Origin: Parietichytrium sp. I65-24A
Lineage: Eukaryota > Sar > Bigyra > Thraustochytrida > Thraustochytriidae
Length of the DNA stretch: 64,000 nt
Assembly: GCA_012862575.1 (NCBI GenBank)
Contig: BLSF01000026.1
Coordinates: forward strand, 138,657 to 202,656
Direction of reading: 5' to 3'
Of the stretch, positions 30,791-40,884 are shown in pieces. The position numbers and the translations under genes are program-made. The notes under the pieces were generated by a model that saw only the letters and a list, made by a program, of their open reading frames with translations, did no database searches and had not been told where the DNA came from. Numbering within the stretch: position 1 is the stretch's first letter; each line of letters opens with the position of its first letter.

Positions 30791-31813
30791 ATGGGCCAAA
30801 ACATTTCGGGATCGCGCGTGGAAGAGCTGACGAGCTTCGATGTTGTGGTGGTGGGGGGCGGGCCGGCAGGCCTGCAAGCGGCAATGTATGTAGCCCGCGG
30901 GCTGCGCACGTGCCTGGTGGTGGACGCGAACAAGGGACGCAACCACATGGTGGACCACATGGGGTCGTTCTTCGGCCATGATGGGTCCAAGCCGGAGAAG
31001 GCTCGCGAGAATGCCAGGTCGCAGCTGAGCAAGTACCCGAATGTGGCCTTGAGACTGGGCGGCGAGACCGCTGAAGTGAAGGATGTGGAGAAGTTGGAAG
31101 GCGGAGCAGATAAATTCAAGGTCATCTTTAGCAATGACAGCTTTGTCACCTGCAAGAAACTCATCATGGCGCCTGGCGTGAAGGATATCTTGCCAGATAT
31201 TCCCGGTCTTCAGGAGAACTGGGGCGTCAACGTGCATCACTGCCCGTTCTGCTTCGGCGCTGAGGTGGTCGGCAAGCGCATCGCTGTGCTTTCAAGCACC
31301 CCGGAGAAGGATCACCTTATTGAGAAGATTGCTGGAATAAGCGCGGACCTGTGGCTGTTCAACAACGGAACGATGGAGATGGGTGCAGAGACGAAAGAAT
31401 TGTACGAGAAGAACGGCGTCCAGATCTGCTCCGACAAGATCACCAAATTCGAGGCAAATGGAAGCGAGGGGCTCAAAATTTACTTTGAAGGCGACAAAGA
31501 GCCAGAAGTAGTCGCAGCTCTGTACCTGTTTGCTCCACAGGAGGTCAACATGGCATCCGTTATTGAAAAGCTTGGAGTGGAGAAGAACACCGAGCCCGGC
31601 CCGTTCATGGGCTCTTACAAGCTCGATATGTTTCAGCAAGCACAAGCTTGCCCAGACCTTTACATCGCTGGAGACGCATCAAGCCCGTTGCTTCCGCCAC
31701 AACAGGTTGCGACAGCGGTATACCAGGGAATGCTTGCAGGCGCAATGGCTAGCATGGGCTTGATTGGAGGAGAGTTCAAGGCCGGCAGCGTTACACATCT
31801 GCCTGCTCTCTAA
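30791..31813 (+). CDS. Thioredoxin-reductase-like FAD/NAD(P)H oxidoreductase
   Basis: 340 residues. The FAD-binding Rossmann motif VVVGGGPAGLQAA is at 19-31. A CxxC pair (C151, C154 in HHCPFCFGAE) lies where low-molecular-weight thioredoxin reductases have CATC. The C-terminal FAD motif LYIAGDASSPLLPPQQVATA is intact. The central NAD(P) domain lacks the usual GxGxxA/G motif and its basic NADP-selecting residues, as in GliT-type and ferredoxin-linked relatives. The N-terminus MGQNISGS fits an N-myristoylation signal (Gly2, Ser6), suggesting membrane attachment. Substrate could be a thioredoxin, a small dithiol or a flavin donor; sequence does not decide. The start is a clear ATG with A at -3. 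Confidence 0.88.
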   Translation: MGQNISGSRVEELTSFDVVVVGGGPAGLQAAMYVARGLRTCLVVDANKGRNHMVDHMGSFFGHDGSKPEKARENARSQLSKYPNVALRLGGETAEVKDVEKLEGGADKFKVIFSNDSFVTCKKLIMAPGVKDILPDIPGLQENWGVNVHHCPFCFGAEVVGKRIAVLSSTPEKDHLIEKIAGISADLWLFNNGTMEMGAETKELYEKNGVQICSDKITKFEANGSEGLKIYFEGDKEPEVVAALYLFAPQEVNMASVIEKLGVEKNTEPGPFMGSYKLDMFQQAQACPDLYIAGDASSPLLPPQQVATAVYQGMLAGAMASMGLIGGEFKAGSVTHLPAL

Positions 31814-32245
31814 AACTAGACGGGACTACTTTTTGTGAATACCATGCCCGAAAAGTCAAAGTGTCTTCCACTTAGACGTTGCAAGAATAATAGAAATTTA
31901 TGAAACATCTTCTTTGGAGTTTGCTTCTTCTCTTTCCTTGGTTTGGCTCTGTCCAGGACGTTTGTCGCCCAACCAAAAGCAAAGTAGAGCGCCTCCAAGT
32001 TTGAAACATGTGTTGTAACAAAGTAACATCACTGTTAGTTAATTGAATAATTACTACATGCGTGATTGGTGTTTGGTTTTCACATTCTGCAAGTGCTTTG
32101 ACGATCGCCGAGCGAGCAGTCTTCGATTGTGGAAAGCACGATTGATAGAGATATGTTATGCACAGCTCCGAACCCGATCAGAACAACACGCGTTTAGTGA
32201 AGGAGAAGGAGCACGTATATGTATATCTTCGGAAAAGCGAGGCGC
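31814..32245. other. Convergent intergenic gap
   Basis: A 432-bp spacer between the 3' ends of the flavoprotein and the cupredoxin gene. AATAAT/AATAG-type A-rich words are present around 31888. No gene seen. Confidence 0.5.
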
Positions 32246-33580
32246 TTAAATCTTCGATACACCGTCCTCCTTGACGTCGCTGTTGTTGTCAGTGAAGCTG
32301 CCCGAAGCCTGCTCCACGTTCTTCTGGGCTTTTGCACGCATGCAAAAGTATGTTCCTGCAAAGGTCATGATGATGAGGATGATTGCAGCCACAGAAACTC
32401 CGATGATTGCAGCGGTCATCGTGCTGGAATGCTCACAATAGTCGAAATCTGGCTGGTCGTAGTCGATGAGCCACTGGCGCATGAAAGTAATCTGAGAGTT
32501 CTGGCCGTTGATGATCTCCCAGAGCATGTTAATGACATTGGTCTCTCCCTCGTCATCAGTAAAGTCTGTGCAGCCATCGTCATCGTCCAACCTACGGCGG
32601 CCGTCATAGCTTCCACCGCACTTGAGCGTACCTGGTGCAGCCTTGAGCAGGGCCTTTGCCATGTTGACAGCGTTCAAGTGATGGGCGATCATCTGGTGCA
32701 TGAAGGTGACAGTCGGGTCCAAGCTTCCACTGACGCGCATTTCCACGTGCATGGCGCAGTCGATGGCGACGAGGCACTCTCCGAATGAGTCAAGGTCATT
32801 GTCACAGAGGAACGACATGTCTGGGCAGCCTTGGCCGTTCTCATACTGGGAAACGTTGTGGGTTCCGCAAGACTTGTCAAAGTCAGAAAGGGTCGCGTAA
32901 GAGTATGGGATAGGGGTGAGGTCCTCAGCGTTCTTTTGAGTTCCATCAGCGTTGAGCACCTTGATACGTCCGCTCATCTTGTGATGGATGTGGCAAAAGT
33001 AGAAGAGTTCGGTGGTTGCTGGGTCAGTGATGGTGACCTCGACCGTGAAGTTGCCGGTCTCGAGCCAGATGGAGCGCTGGCCATGGAAGTAAACCCCCTC
33101 ATAGATATCAAGTCCAAAGTCTTCAGGGTCACACTCGCCATTCTCATCCTTTTCGCAAAGGTTTTCGCCGTTGAGCTTGTACTGAGGGTACTGGCACGGA
33201 GTCGTTGCGTTACAGTCCGCGTTCTCACCTCCAGGGGCAGGCACGCCCTTCTCAAGCTCAACGTTGTTAAGATACACTCCGTCTGGGCCATATGCGAATC
33301 CCAAAGGATGGAACCAATTGGTCTTGTTGGTCTGGTCGAAGACGTACTTGACACCTTCGAACATTCCCAGCGTTGGCTGATGGCCCTGAGCTTCACAGCC
33401 CTTCACCGTAAAGTATCCAGTCTCACTGGCAAAGACATCAAACTCAAACACGAATGTGCAGGTCTTGTTTTCTCCCTCTCCGGTACAAGTGGCCATGCAC
33501 AATTCGTCATCAGCGACCACCCCGTTGCAAGCTGCAACGAGACCTGCAGCACATGCTGCTAGGAATCCTGAGCGCACCAT
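32246..33580 (-). CDS. Secreted/type I membrane cupredoxin-DUF305 fusion protein
   Basis: 444 residues. A signal peptide (about 1-23) leads into a Cys-rich cupredoxin-like domain with candidate type-1 copper ligands H91 (NWFHPLGF), C196, H199 and M202 (FYFCHIHHKMSG); the C-x2-H-x2-M spacing matches amicyanin and pseudoazurin. Residues about 265-372 match DUF305: TFMHQMIAHHLNAVNMAKALL and later NGQNSQITFMRQWL. A transmembrane helix (about 388-411) and a short cytosolic tail follow. Several NxS/T sites are present. DUF305 proteins in bacteria are often periplasmic and occur with copper handling genes; function in eukaryotes is not established. The architecture suggests a cell-surface or endomembrane copper/redox protein. 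ATG 33580 starts directly at the signal peptide. Confidence 0.85.
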   Translation of the reverse strand: MVRSGFLAACAAGLVAACNGVVADDELCMATCTGEGENKTCTFVFEFDVFASETGYFTVKGCEAQGHQPTLGMFEGVKYVFDQTNKTNWFHPLGFAYGPDGVYLNNVELEKGVPAPGGENADCNATTPCQYPQYKLNGENLCEKDENGECDPEDFGLDIYEGVYFHGQRSIWLETGNFTVEVTITDPATTELFYFCHIHHKMSGRIKVLNADGTQKNAEDLTPIPYSYATLSDFDKSCGTHNVSQYENGQGCPDMSFLCDNDLDSFGECLVAIDCAMHVEMRVSGSLDPTVTFMHQMIAHHLNAVNMAKALLKAAPGTLKCGGSYDGRRRLDDDDGCTDFTDDEGETNVINMLWEIINGQNSQITFMRQWLIDYDQPDFDYCEHSSTMTAAIIGVSVAAIILIIMTFAGTYFCMRAKAQKNVEQASGSFTDNNSDVKEDGVSKI

Positions 33581-36500
33581 CCTTTCTTTACTCTACCGTG
33601 AATTGGGTGTCTTTCCGCTTGGCCAGATGATGCCACTTTAGCTTTCACCTGCTCCTGACTCGCCAGCCCGATTTGGGGTTTGGTGAACTTCCCTTCCTGG
33701 TCTTGCTTTCACTCTCAGTTCGTGGTTCGCGTGATCCCCTACGCTCTTTTCACACGAACCCCATAGGCAGGTCATAAGCAACCGTGGCGTGTGTGCGTGC
33801 ACTCCTAGCTGCTTTGCCCATAGCTCGCCGGAATATATGTGCTATACTTGCTATGTGCTACGTGCTTGGCGTTCGTAACTATTGGTGTTGTCGACTGTGA
33901 GCTTAGATTTGGATGGGCTCTCTTTTCCCAACCACTCGTCGATGCTCTCTCGTCTTCTATCTAAGTTTCTTTCTTTCTCTCTCTCTATCTATCCATCTAA
34001 GTTATCTGTTTTTGTCTCGCTTTCGTGCCAGACGTGCACAACATGGATTCGCTAGAGCTCTACTACCCCTTCCTCCTACCAGACGAAACCTGGGGGAATG
34101 CTTTCGCGGCTCCGAATGAGTTGTTGTTACTGCTATGGTAATCGGTGGGACTGCTACGTCGCGTGGGCAGGGAGGAAGGAAGGAGGGAAGGGACAGGTGG
34201 GAATGCAGGAGGAAGCAAGGTGTTATTAAGTTTATGCGTTTAACCATAGGAATGGTTGTCTCACTTGCATTTTCTCTCCGAGGCTGCCGCGCCAAGACTA
34301 GCACTGATTAGTCAAAAGGTAGTCCCAAGTACGGTTGGAGCAGAGTGCATGGTAAGGCCAACGAAGGCTCGAACTATTTTCCTCCTCTTTCCGCTCGATG
34401 ATAAAGTTGTGAACTGTTTCTCAGATTCCTCTCTCTTTTCTCAAAACGCTCACTGCAACGTGAATGAAAGGTGATGAAAAGTTTGAATCAACTCACGTGA
34501 TTAACTTAATAATCTTTTGAAACCTCCCATCTTGCATAAGCCATGTTATTCTGCTGAGGTCCGAGCTTCTAGCGTCCCGTCCCGCAACGAAGTACTAGTA
34601 CAAGATACAAACACTTAGTCATTTCGTGATAGGTCTCGCCCTGACGCTGGCTAAAGAAAGACTAATGGCTCTAGCCATGCAGTAGCGATCTTAGTAATAG
34701 TTTAGAAATTTTAATTTTTTGAGTTGTGTGAAAGTCGATGGAGTTGATTGGCTGAGCAGCGGAGGCAAGGAATGGAGAGAAAACAGGGAGCGAGAGGCAG
34801 GCCCACCGAGATACGCGAGATTAGATTACACCAATTTTTTAAATCAATGAAATCATTAAATATACTGACGACGGCCCCGCGCTGGCCAGCGTGAAGTCAT
34901 TTACAAGTCGGTCGTATTTGCATTGCATAGCATAGCATTGTAACTTTCTGTACTTTGTGCACAGCTCGCACTCGCAAAAAACGTGTGACCGAATAGACCG
35001 GATGTTGCGACATGTCGCGACGACCGTTTGGTAAATTTGGAAAATGACAAAAGGAGGAAGGAGATCAGAGAGCGACTCGGAAGTGGTTCGGAGCAGGACG
35101 ATTTCACAATAGCTTCTCTGACATTTTGATGATCGACAGAGTGAAAGGATGAATGGCTCGGGCTGACGTTGGTCGATGCTGCTGCTGCTGCTCAATGTTC
35201 ATTTTTGCGTTTTCTGTTCTTGATCAAATTGAAATGTTTAAAGAAGAATGCAGAATGCAGAAGAACAGATACTTCGAAGAATGGGAGTGTCGGAAGCTGG
35301 AAAGCAGAGGGCGTCCTACTACTTGCAGCGCCACAGCGGAGCAAAGCTGGCTGGCACGATTGGCACGCACCCGTACAATTCGCCTTGCGGCCGCTGGTGG
35401 TGTTCGACCAACCGAAGATAACGACGCGCCTACGCTGCGCCTCGCTCGCTTTCCAACGCCGCCAGCACAGGCACCGGGCCAATCAGAGCCGCCCTTCAGT
35501 CCCGACTCGATATTCCGCGTGAAGCTGGAGCGCGAAAAGGCCGATGCAGATCGTCCCCTCTGTGCAAGCTGCAGCTCCAAATTCTGCTCTGCTCTGCTCA
35601 AGCACGAAGGGCTTTCAAGTCGTTTGGATTGTTGCCGCACACGAAGTTCTCAGCGAAAGGAGAATCAGCAGAACAGCACTTTGCGCTTGTAAAAGAATCC
35701 AACCTATGTCTTATTTTTTATGAACAGTCAAAACTAAGTGTTCTGGACATGTGAAATCCGTGATTGTCATTCAAGCTCATGTTCAATAAAATGAAGGCGA
35801 GACAAGACAAACAAAACAAAACAAAACAAAAACAAAAACAAGTTGAACGTTTGAATGGAGTTGGATCAAATGTCTTTCTCACTGCAAATCACTGTGACAA
35901 GTTGAACAAAAGGCCCGGGAAAACAATCATCAACGCACCAAAAAGAACAAGAAAATGTTGAACAGTGAGTGGGAATATAGTTTAGCAGGAAGCGCTGTTT
36001 TCTTCGTTACGGGACAGACACATCGAGACCATCGAAAAAGCTAGCTCCAACTACACTCTGCAAAAAAATATCTACGCCACTTCTATTACTTGGCGCTTGC
36101 GCACACCTTCAGCGCGTGGAATTCGACCAATGGGAAGCCGAGTTCACTTGGACTTGAAGGGAGGGAAGATCGTGAATAGTTTGTGAGGAGGGCTTTGGAA
36201 CCACATGTACAGTGCTAATAGACTAGTTAGATAGAGCCTGTGAGGAGGTGGAGGAGGCGAAGCAGCCTAAGTTCTGGTATAGATATTGTAGATCCCGTCA
36301 CGGGCTGCTCTGGAGCGCTCTTTTTGTATTTCTTTGTGAGACGATTGAATCGGTGAATTTCCTCTTTGTTGAGCGCGTCAGAAATCAAGTTCATCTTCGT
36401 CTTCTGCGATGCCAATTGTCAGAAAGGTTACGATACTTTTCATATTTGATGCTCTTCTGCAGTCCCACATTCCTGACTGCGCCTCTTTCTGAAAGTATCT

Positions 36501-38106
36501 ACCAGTAGCTGCTACAATTGCGCTTCGTAGAACGCCTTCCTATAACCTCGTGTGGGACTCATCCGATTTATCGTACCTAATTCAATCTTCTCCCGGATGC
36601 GTACGCGAACTATCGATGGCCAGCTCTGGCTACCCGCAACTCTAATCAAATGCCGGATCTCGGTGGAGAGTCAACCAATAATCGCGGATTATGTAAAAAG
36701 ACTGGAAGCCGCTAAGACCCTATGCGGCCAGCAGTGGCTGTCCGTCTGCGGCGAATCAGCCAATGACAGGAAGCCTTCCATTACCTCTTTCTACTAGAAG
36801 CCAGTAGCTGCTGCGGAAGCGAATGTGTGCAGATTGAGAGAGATAAGAGCAAGGACAGTCACAGTGTTGGCTGTCAAAGTTCAATGAAGAAAGAACCAAA
36901 TCAACTTTAAGTCGTGTACTGGTACCGATACAAAGGGAAAAGACAACAATTAAGTTAATGAGTTTGAGCTCTTTCAACATGAACGTGTTCAATACTCCTG
37001 TCCTGACTGTCTTGTGAGAGAGTTTCTTTGTGTAACTTTGTGTTTCGATATTTCCCATGTTTCCCATGCGCGTGCGTGAAGGTCTCGTGGTCGTTGGGTT
37101 CTTTAGACGGGTTCGCGAGAGACGCGAGAGGCGACGACCAATCACTCTTGCTTCTGTGTGTACAATTATTATTAGAACCAAGTCCAAAATGAAAGTGAAT
37201 ATAAAGATGAAGAGATAAAACAAAAGGTCCGAAGCGTTCACTTATCAGACACAATCAATCTAATCTCTTTGTGGTTATCAGAGTACTCCGTGTCCTCTGT
37301 GCACTAGAAGCATCTTGCAACTTGTGGGTGCGCTCCTCGAGAACAGGAGCTACAAACTTACCATCGTTACTTGCCAGTCGTTGGCGCAGTTGGCGCGGAG
37401 GAGAGAAGTTGAGTTCTATTCGGAAGGTCCACTCCGACCAAATGCCAAGTACTCAGTACCAAGTACCAAGTGCGAAGGCAAGAGCCAGTGAACCATTGCA
37501 GATCCGCAGAGCCAAAGAAGGGACACACAACTCACGAGTCTCACGAGACCATCACGTTTCGCCTGGTCCATCAATCGTCTGTCTGTCATTCTAACTTTCT
37601 GACTTTCTCTCCTTCTGTGTGCCACGCCTATGATCAACGCGCGTGCGAAACCATGAACACCATGAACCGACCGCGCTGTCTCACTCTGCATACAGATTGA
37701 ACACATCGAAATTGATGAGAGAGTATAACTCCGCCACTGTCAGTACTCACAGTATCTCACAGTCATCACTTTACGCATGGCGACGGCGCTGGCGTGGTCT
37801 TATAGTGATACGCAGCAGCGCATAGGAGTGCAGCGTGAAATGAGAACAGTGAGAAATAGTGAAAAGCTGAATTCGGAAAGAGCTACTGAATAGGACGGAA
37901 GGTAGCAGCACTTTCCTAGCGTCCTCGCGGCACTCGCGGCGACCCACAACGTTCATTGATCTGTGACGGAGCATACGGCGAGTACCGGCGGCGTTGTGTG
38001 AAGTGCGTGTGAAGTGTTTGTGCTGCGTGTGCTGTGTTGTAGGGAAAGTAGTCCCTGCGCTCGCGGGGGAAAAGCGCGGGAGCCGTTGTGGAAAGCACGC
38101 GCGAAA
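33581..38106. other. 4.5-kb region with no defensible gene
   Basis: The longest gap in the window. It holds a CT-rich tract (about 33960-33995), an AGGAAGG tract (about 34168-34195), an AAAAC repeat (about 35812-35840) and several CACAGTCA/TGACTGT words (for example around 36860 and 37740-37770). One 179-codon frame at 35153-35692 is listed separately at low confidence. Confidence 0.45.
35153..35692 (+). CDS. Possible ORF of unknown function
   Basis: ATG-initiated, 179 codons. The peptide opens with a run of five Cys, is Arg-rich in the middle and has two CxxC-like pairs near the end. No family was recognised, and the GC content rises locally to match coding regions. It may be chance, or the exon of a spliced gene. 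Confidence 0.2.
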   Translation: MARADVGRCCCCCSMFIFAFSVLDQIEMFKEECRMQKNRYFEEWECRKLESRGRPTTCSATAEQSWLARLARTRTIRLAAAGGVRPTEDNDAPTLRLARFPTPPAQAPGQSEPPFSPDSIFRVKLEREKADADRPLCASCSSKFCSALLKHEGLSSRLDCCRTRSSQRKENQQNSTLRL

Positions 38107-39159
38107 ATGGCGGCGTATGAGGCGCTCCCGAAAGAAGACGCCGATGGAAATAGTGTGTTGCGAGCGAGGAAGGTTTTGGCGGGGCCCTTCAGAGTGACGA
38201 AGAGTTGCCTGGCAGTGGTGTTTGCGTTGGCCGCTGGAGTGGCCCTGATTTTAATATGCTTTTGGCCAGGCAGGAGTCGTGGACTGCGGACTGCACCGGT
38301 AATGGAGCTGGCCAAAGGCACGGGGCTGTGGTCGTACGGGCCGATGTTTGTGGAACACGGGGCTGCCTTCAAGGACTTGCAGTTCAAGCTCGAGAACGAA
38401 GCTGCTCGAAGCTCTGTGCACCACATGCTTCTTAAGAGGGTGTCTGGAAAGTTTTGTGCTTGGAAACCCAAGTGGATTGGCGGGTCAGCCTCGGGGGAGG
38501 TCATCTTCGCATGGGCCAAATCGCACTCCACCATTGCGAAAGAACTTGGCGATTTTGTCGGCTTTATGCCAAGCCCAAATGCCTCTGGATTTGTGCTTCA
38601 CGAACCAGATCAGTGCCTCTTTCTTGAGACGCATTTCGAGCCTCAAGAAGCTGTTAGAAAGGGCGCATTCTCTCTCGGTGTAGAGTACAACACGACACAG
38701 CGAGATGTTCCTGGGTTTACCGAACTCGGCATTGCTGAACTGGCCTCACTAAGATTCTTGAGCCCCATTCCTCCCGGACAAGAGGACTTTGGCGTGTGTG
38801 TCAAATGTCAGGTTACGCGCAAGATGACCGTCCACTCATTTCGTGTGCACGGGCATAGCGCTGGGCGGATATTCTCCTCAGAGCTTAGTTGCAAAGACCG
38901 CTCCTCCTCGTTGCTCGCTTCTCGCAGCGTACAAGAACCTCAGATCTTCGTGGAGCTTCCAGAGCCGATTTCGTTGGACGAGTCTTGCACAGTCCGATTG
39001 TGGTGTCATTACAACACTACGGACCGAGTATTTCTCACCAAGCTCGGGGCTTCTCCGTCTCGACGCGAAATGTGTAATCAGTATCTGCTCTACGAGCCAT
39101 ATTCGCCTGCCGATGAGAGCCCGCTCTCTCACTGTACAACTGTTCCCTGTGAGCACTGA
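38107..39159 (+). CDS. Membrane-anchored PHM-like copper type II monooxygenase
   Basis: 350 residues from ATG 38107 (a purine at -3); a longer frame from 38014 adds only Arg/Cys-rich sequence. A single transmembrane segment (about 34-53) gives a type II topology with the enzyme in the lumen or outside. Landmarks of peptidylglycine alpha-hydroxylating monooxygenase are present in order: VHHML (CuH ligand pair), SGEVIFAWAKS, a region matching the QVHY block but reading LETHFE, FRVHGHSAGR (H-x-H, CuM ligands) and EMCNQYLLYEP (Met ligand). PHM hydroxylates glycine-extended peptides, the first step of C-terminal amidation; related DBH-type enzymes use amines. No PAL lyase domain is attached, so a partner would be needed for amidation. 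The last codons and 3' flank are partly duplicated downstream. Confidence 0.85.
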   Translation: MAAYEALPKEDADGNSVLRARKVLAGPFRVTKSCLAVVFALAAGVALILICFWPGRSRGLRTAPVMELAKGTGLWSYGPMFVEHGAAFKDLQFKLENEAARSSVHHMLLKRVSGKFCAWKPKWIGGSASGEVIFAWAKSHSTIAKELGDFVGFMPSPNASGFVLHEPDQCLFLETHFEPQEAVRKGAFSLGVEYNTTQRDVPGFTELGIAELASLRFLSPIPPGQEDFGVCVKCQVTRKMTVHSFRVHGHSAGRIFSSELSCKDRSSSLLASRSVQEPQIFVELPEPISLDESCTVRLWCHYNTTDRVFLTKLGASPSRREMCNQYLLYEPYSPADESPLSHCTTVPCEH

Positions 39160-39350
39160 CTGCGATTACGAGCCTGTACATGATTTTTTTGGTATGCCAA
39201 CCAACCTTGTTAGACTTTATAGAAAAGAGATCTGCTCCACGAGCCATATTTGCCTGCCGATGAAAGTCCGCTTTTCGCGCTGTGCAACTGTTCCCTGTGA
39301 ACACTGAGCCAACCAACCCTGTTATAGGCCATTTATAGAAAATGAAGTTG
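39084..39350. repeat. 147-bp partial tandem duplication of the PHM 3' end
   Basis: Sequence starting TCTGCTCTACGAGCCATATT at 39084 recurs at 39231 (TCTGCTCCACGAGCC), including the stop region and the CCAACCAACC(T/C)TGTTA flank. The second copy is shorter by an internal deletion of about 35 bp and has no start codon, so it is a gene fragment. Confidence 0.8.
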
Positions 39351-39469
39351 TATTTGTGACTTTGTAGTTAGATATTTTTCGTCTTGGGAATGTGCCTGTC
39401 TCTCTATCACTCTTTCTCTCCCCATGTTTTTTTTGGCAAGAGAGGAGCTGGAGGGGAAGAAAGAAATTT

Positions 39470-40186
39470 TTACAAGCCCTTGAGCTTGTCCTTCGAAGCA
39501 GCTGGGCCCCAGAGCGGCTCGGAAATATAAACAGCAGAGTAGATCAGGCAGTAGGTGCACCACTTGGACCCGAGCGCCAAAGTTCCCTCGGTGTTCCACA
39601 GAAAGGACATGACGCAGCCGAGGACCACCACGTGCATGAACGCGACGATGCGCTCTGGCATCAAAAGCCAAAAGTCGAAGGCAACCAATCCGCTAATAAC
39701 CAACACCTGCCAGTTTTCAGCCGTGTGCCCACCCCACCTAAGCGTCATGTGCTTTTCTGAATACACAGATTCGATGAGGTCAGTGCAGGCAAACTGGAAG
39801 CACATGCCAATGAGTGGAAGGGCGTGGAGCAAGGTGTATTTAATGCGGTGGTTCTTCAGCACTTCGCTCGGGTATGTGAGTTGGACGGCGTGCTGCGAGA
39901 ACACCACTAGCGGAATGATGTACTTGGAGATGATGAACTGCGTGCGCTGCTCGTCCGCAGGCATCCTCGTAAACTGCTCCTTCAGCCCATGGCAAGCCTG
40001 CAGCCCGCCATCCACCGACTGGTGCTGCATCCACAGCGCAATGTCCACCAGCTGCGTAAAAGTGAACGTAAAGAGGTACCTGGCATACCACCTATCCCGC
40101 GGGCTGCGGTTTCGGCTGTACAGGTACGCGCACGTCGCCCACCCCACCAGCGCGGACCCTGCAGACGCCTCAATGTTCCAACACAT
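39470..40186 (-). CDS. Multi-pass membrane protein, MCW-type, unknown function
   Basis: 238 residues with about seven hydrophobic segments (near 8-24, 38-52, 86-104, 115-132, 155-175, 178-195 and 205-222). The opening MCWNIEASAGSALVGW resembles a family of small polytopic proteins that begin MCW (possibly DUF5765, recalled with low certainty). WYARYLFTFTFTQLVDIALW and the Trp/Tyr pattern support an intramembrane fold; no catalytic motif was seen. It is convergent with the PHM gene, 310 bp away. Confidence 0.7.
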   Translation of the reverse strand: MCWNIEASAGSALVGWATCAYLYSRNRSPRDRWYARYLFTFTFTQLVDIALWMQHQSVDGGLQACHGLKEQFTRMPADEQRTQFIISKYIIPLVVFSQHAVQLTYPSEVLKNHRIKYTLLHALPLIGMCFQFACTDLIESVYSEKHMTLRWGGHTAENWQVLVISGLVAFDFWLLMPERIVAFMHVVVLGCVMSFLWNTEGTLALGSKWCTYCLIYSAVYISEPLWGPAASKDKLKGL

Positions 40187-40884
40187 CTTCGATGCGCCAA
40201 GTCCAAGACTCTCTCTCTTCTATCTTCTATCTTTCAACGCGAGCACCTGCCTTTGCCACCTCTCACTCTTTCGCTGTCCAAGTTACCCAATGTCCAAAAG
40301 AGATTGACAGTGAGTGAGCTTCTGCACGCCTGTGTCCTACCGTGTTGTCTGGCCACTGCAACGGGAGGTCCTAGCGACGGGAGAAAAGATACCATTAGGA
40401 CTTGTATTGGTGCGCTGCTCTGAAGCCTCCCTGTGTTGGCGCAAACCTTCCGAGAGTGAGTGAAGAAGTTTCTGAGTGTGACTTGTGGTTGACAGTGAGA
40501 ACAAAGTTATTCACAGTCAGTAAGTTAACTTATTCACCATTTCAACCACGTGATTTCAACATGTTTTTTTTGACTTGGACATACTTTGATGCGCGGAGTC
40601 GGGCGATTTTGGAGGAAAGGAATGGTCGTCGAGCTAAGCCAACATGCCTTAGTCGGACCTTCCTGAATGCACGGGTGGAAAATGGTTGGCTTATTATCAT
40701 CGCTCTTGTGTCCAGGATTTCTTCGGAATGCAAACTTTTACATCATGAATGCTGCGTTTGAGAGAACACGCTTGCCCCTCAGAAGACACTGCGAGAACGC
40801 TCCGAGCTACAGAGGTTTCGAGAGATAAATGGAAATGCATTCGGGGAAACAAAATGTAAACAAATTGGTCTTTAGCTTTGAACA
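40187..40884. other. Intergenic gap, membrane protein to PDK1-like
   Basis: About 700 bp with several TGACAGTGAG / TTCACAGTCAG words (40305-40320, 40488-40525). No gene seen. Confidence 0.5.

Noticed and set aside
32831-33562. 243-codon plus-strand frame opposite the cupredoxin gene
   Set aside because: Shadow of the strongly biased minus-strand gene.
32246-39159. A copper gene cluster (cupredoxin-DUF305 plus PHM)
   Set aside because: The genes are 4.5 kb apart in opposite orientation with nothing linking them, so adjacency is probably chance.
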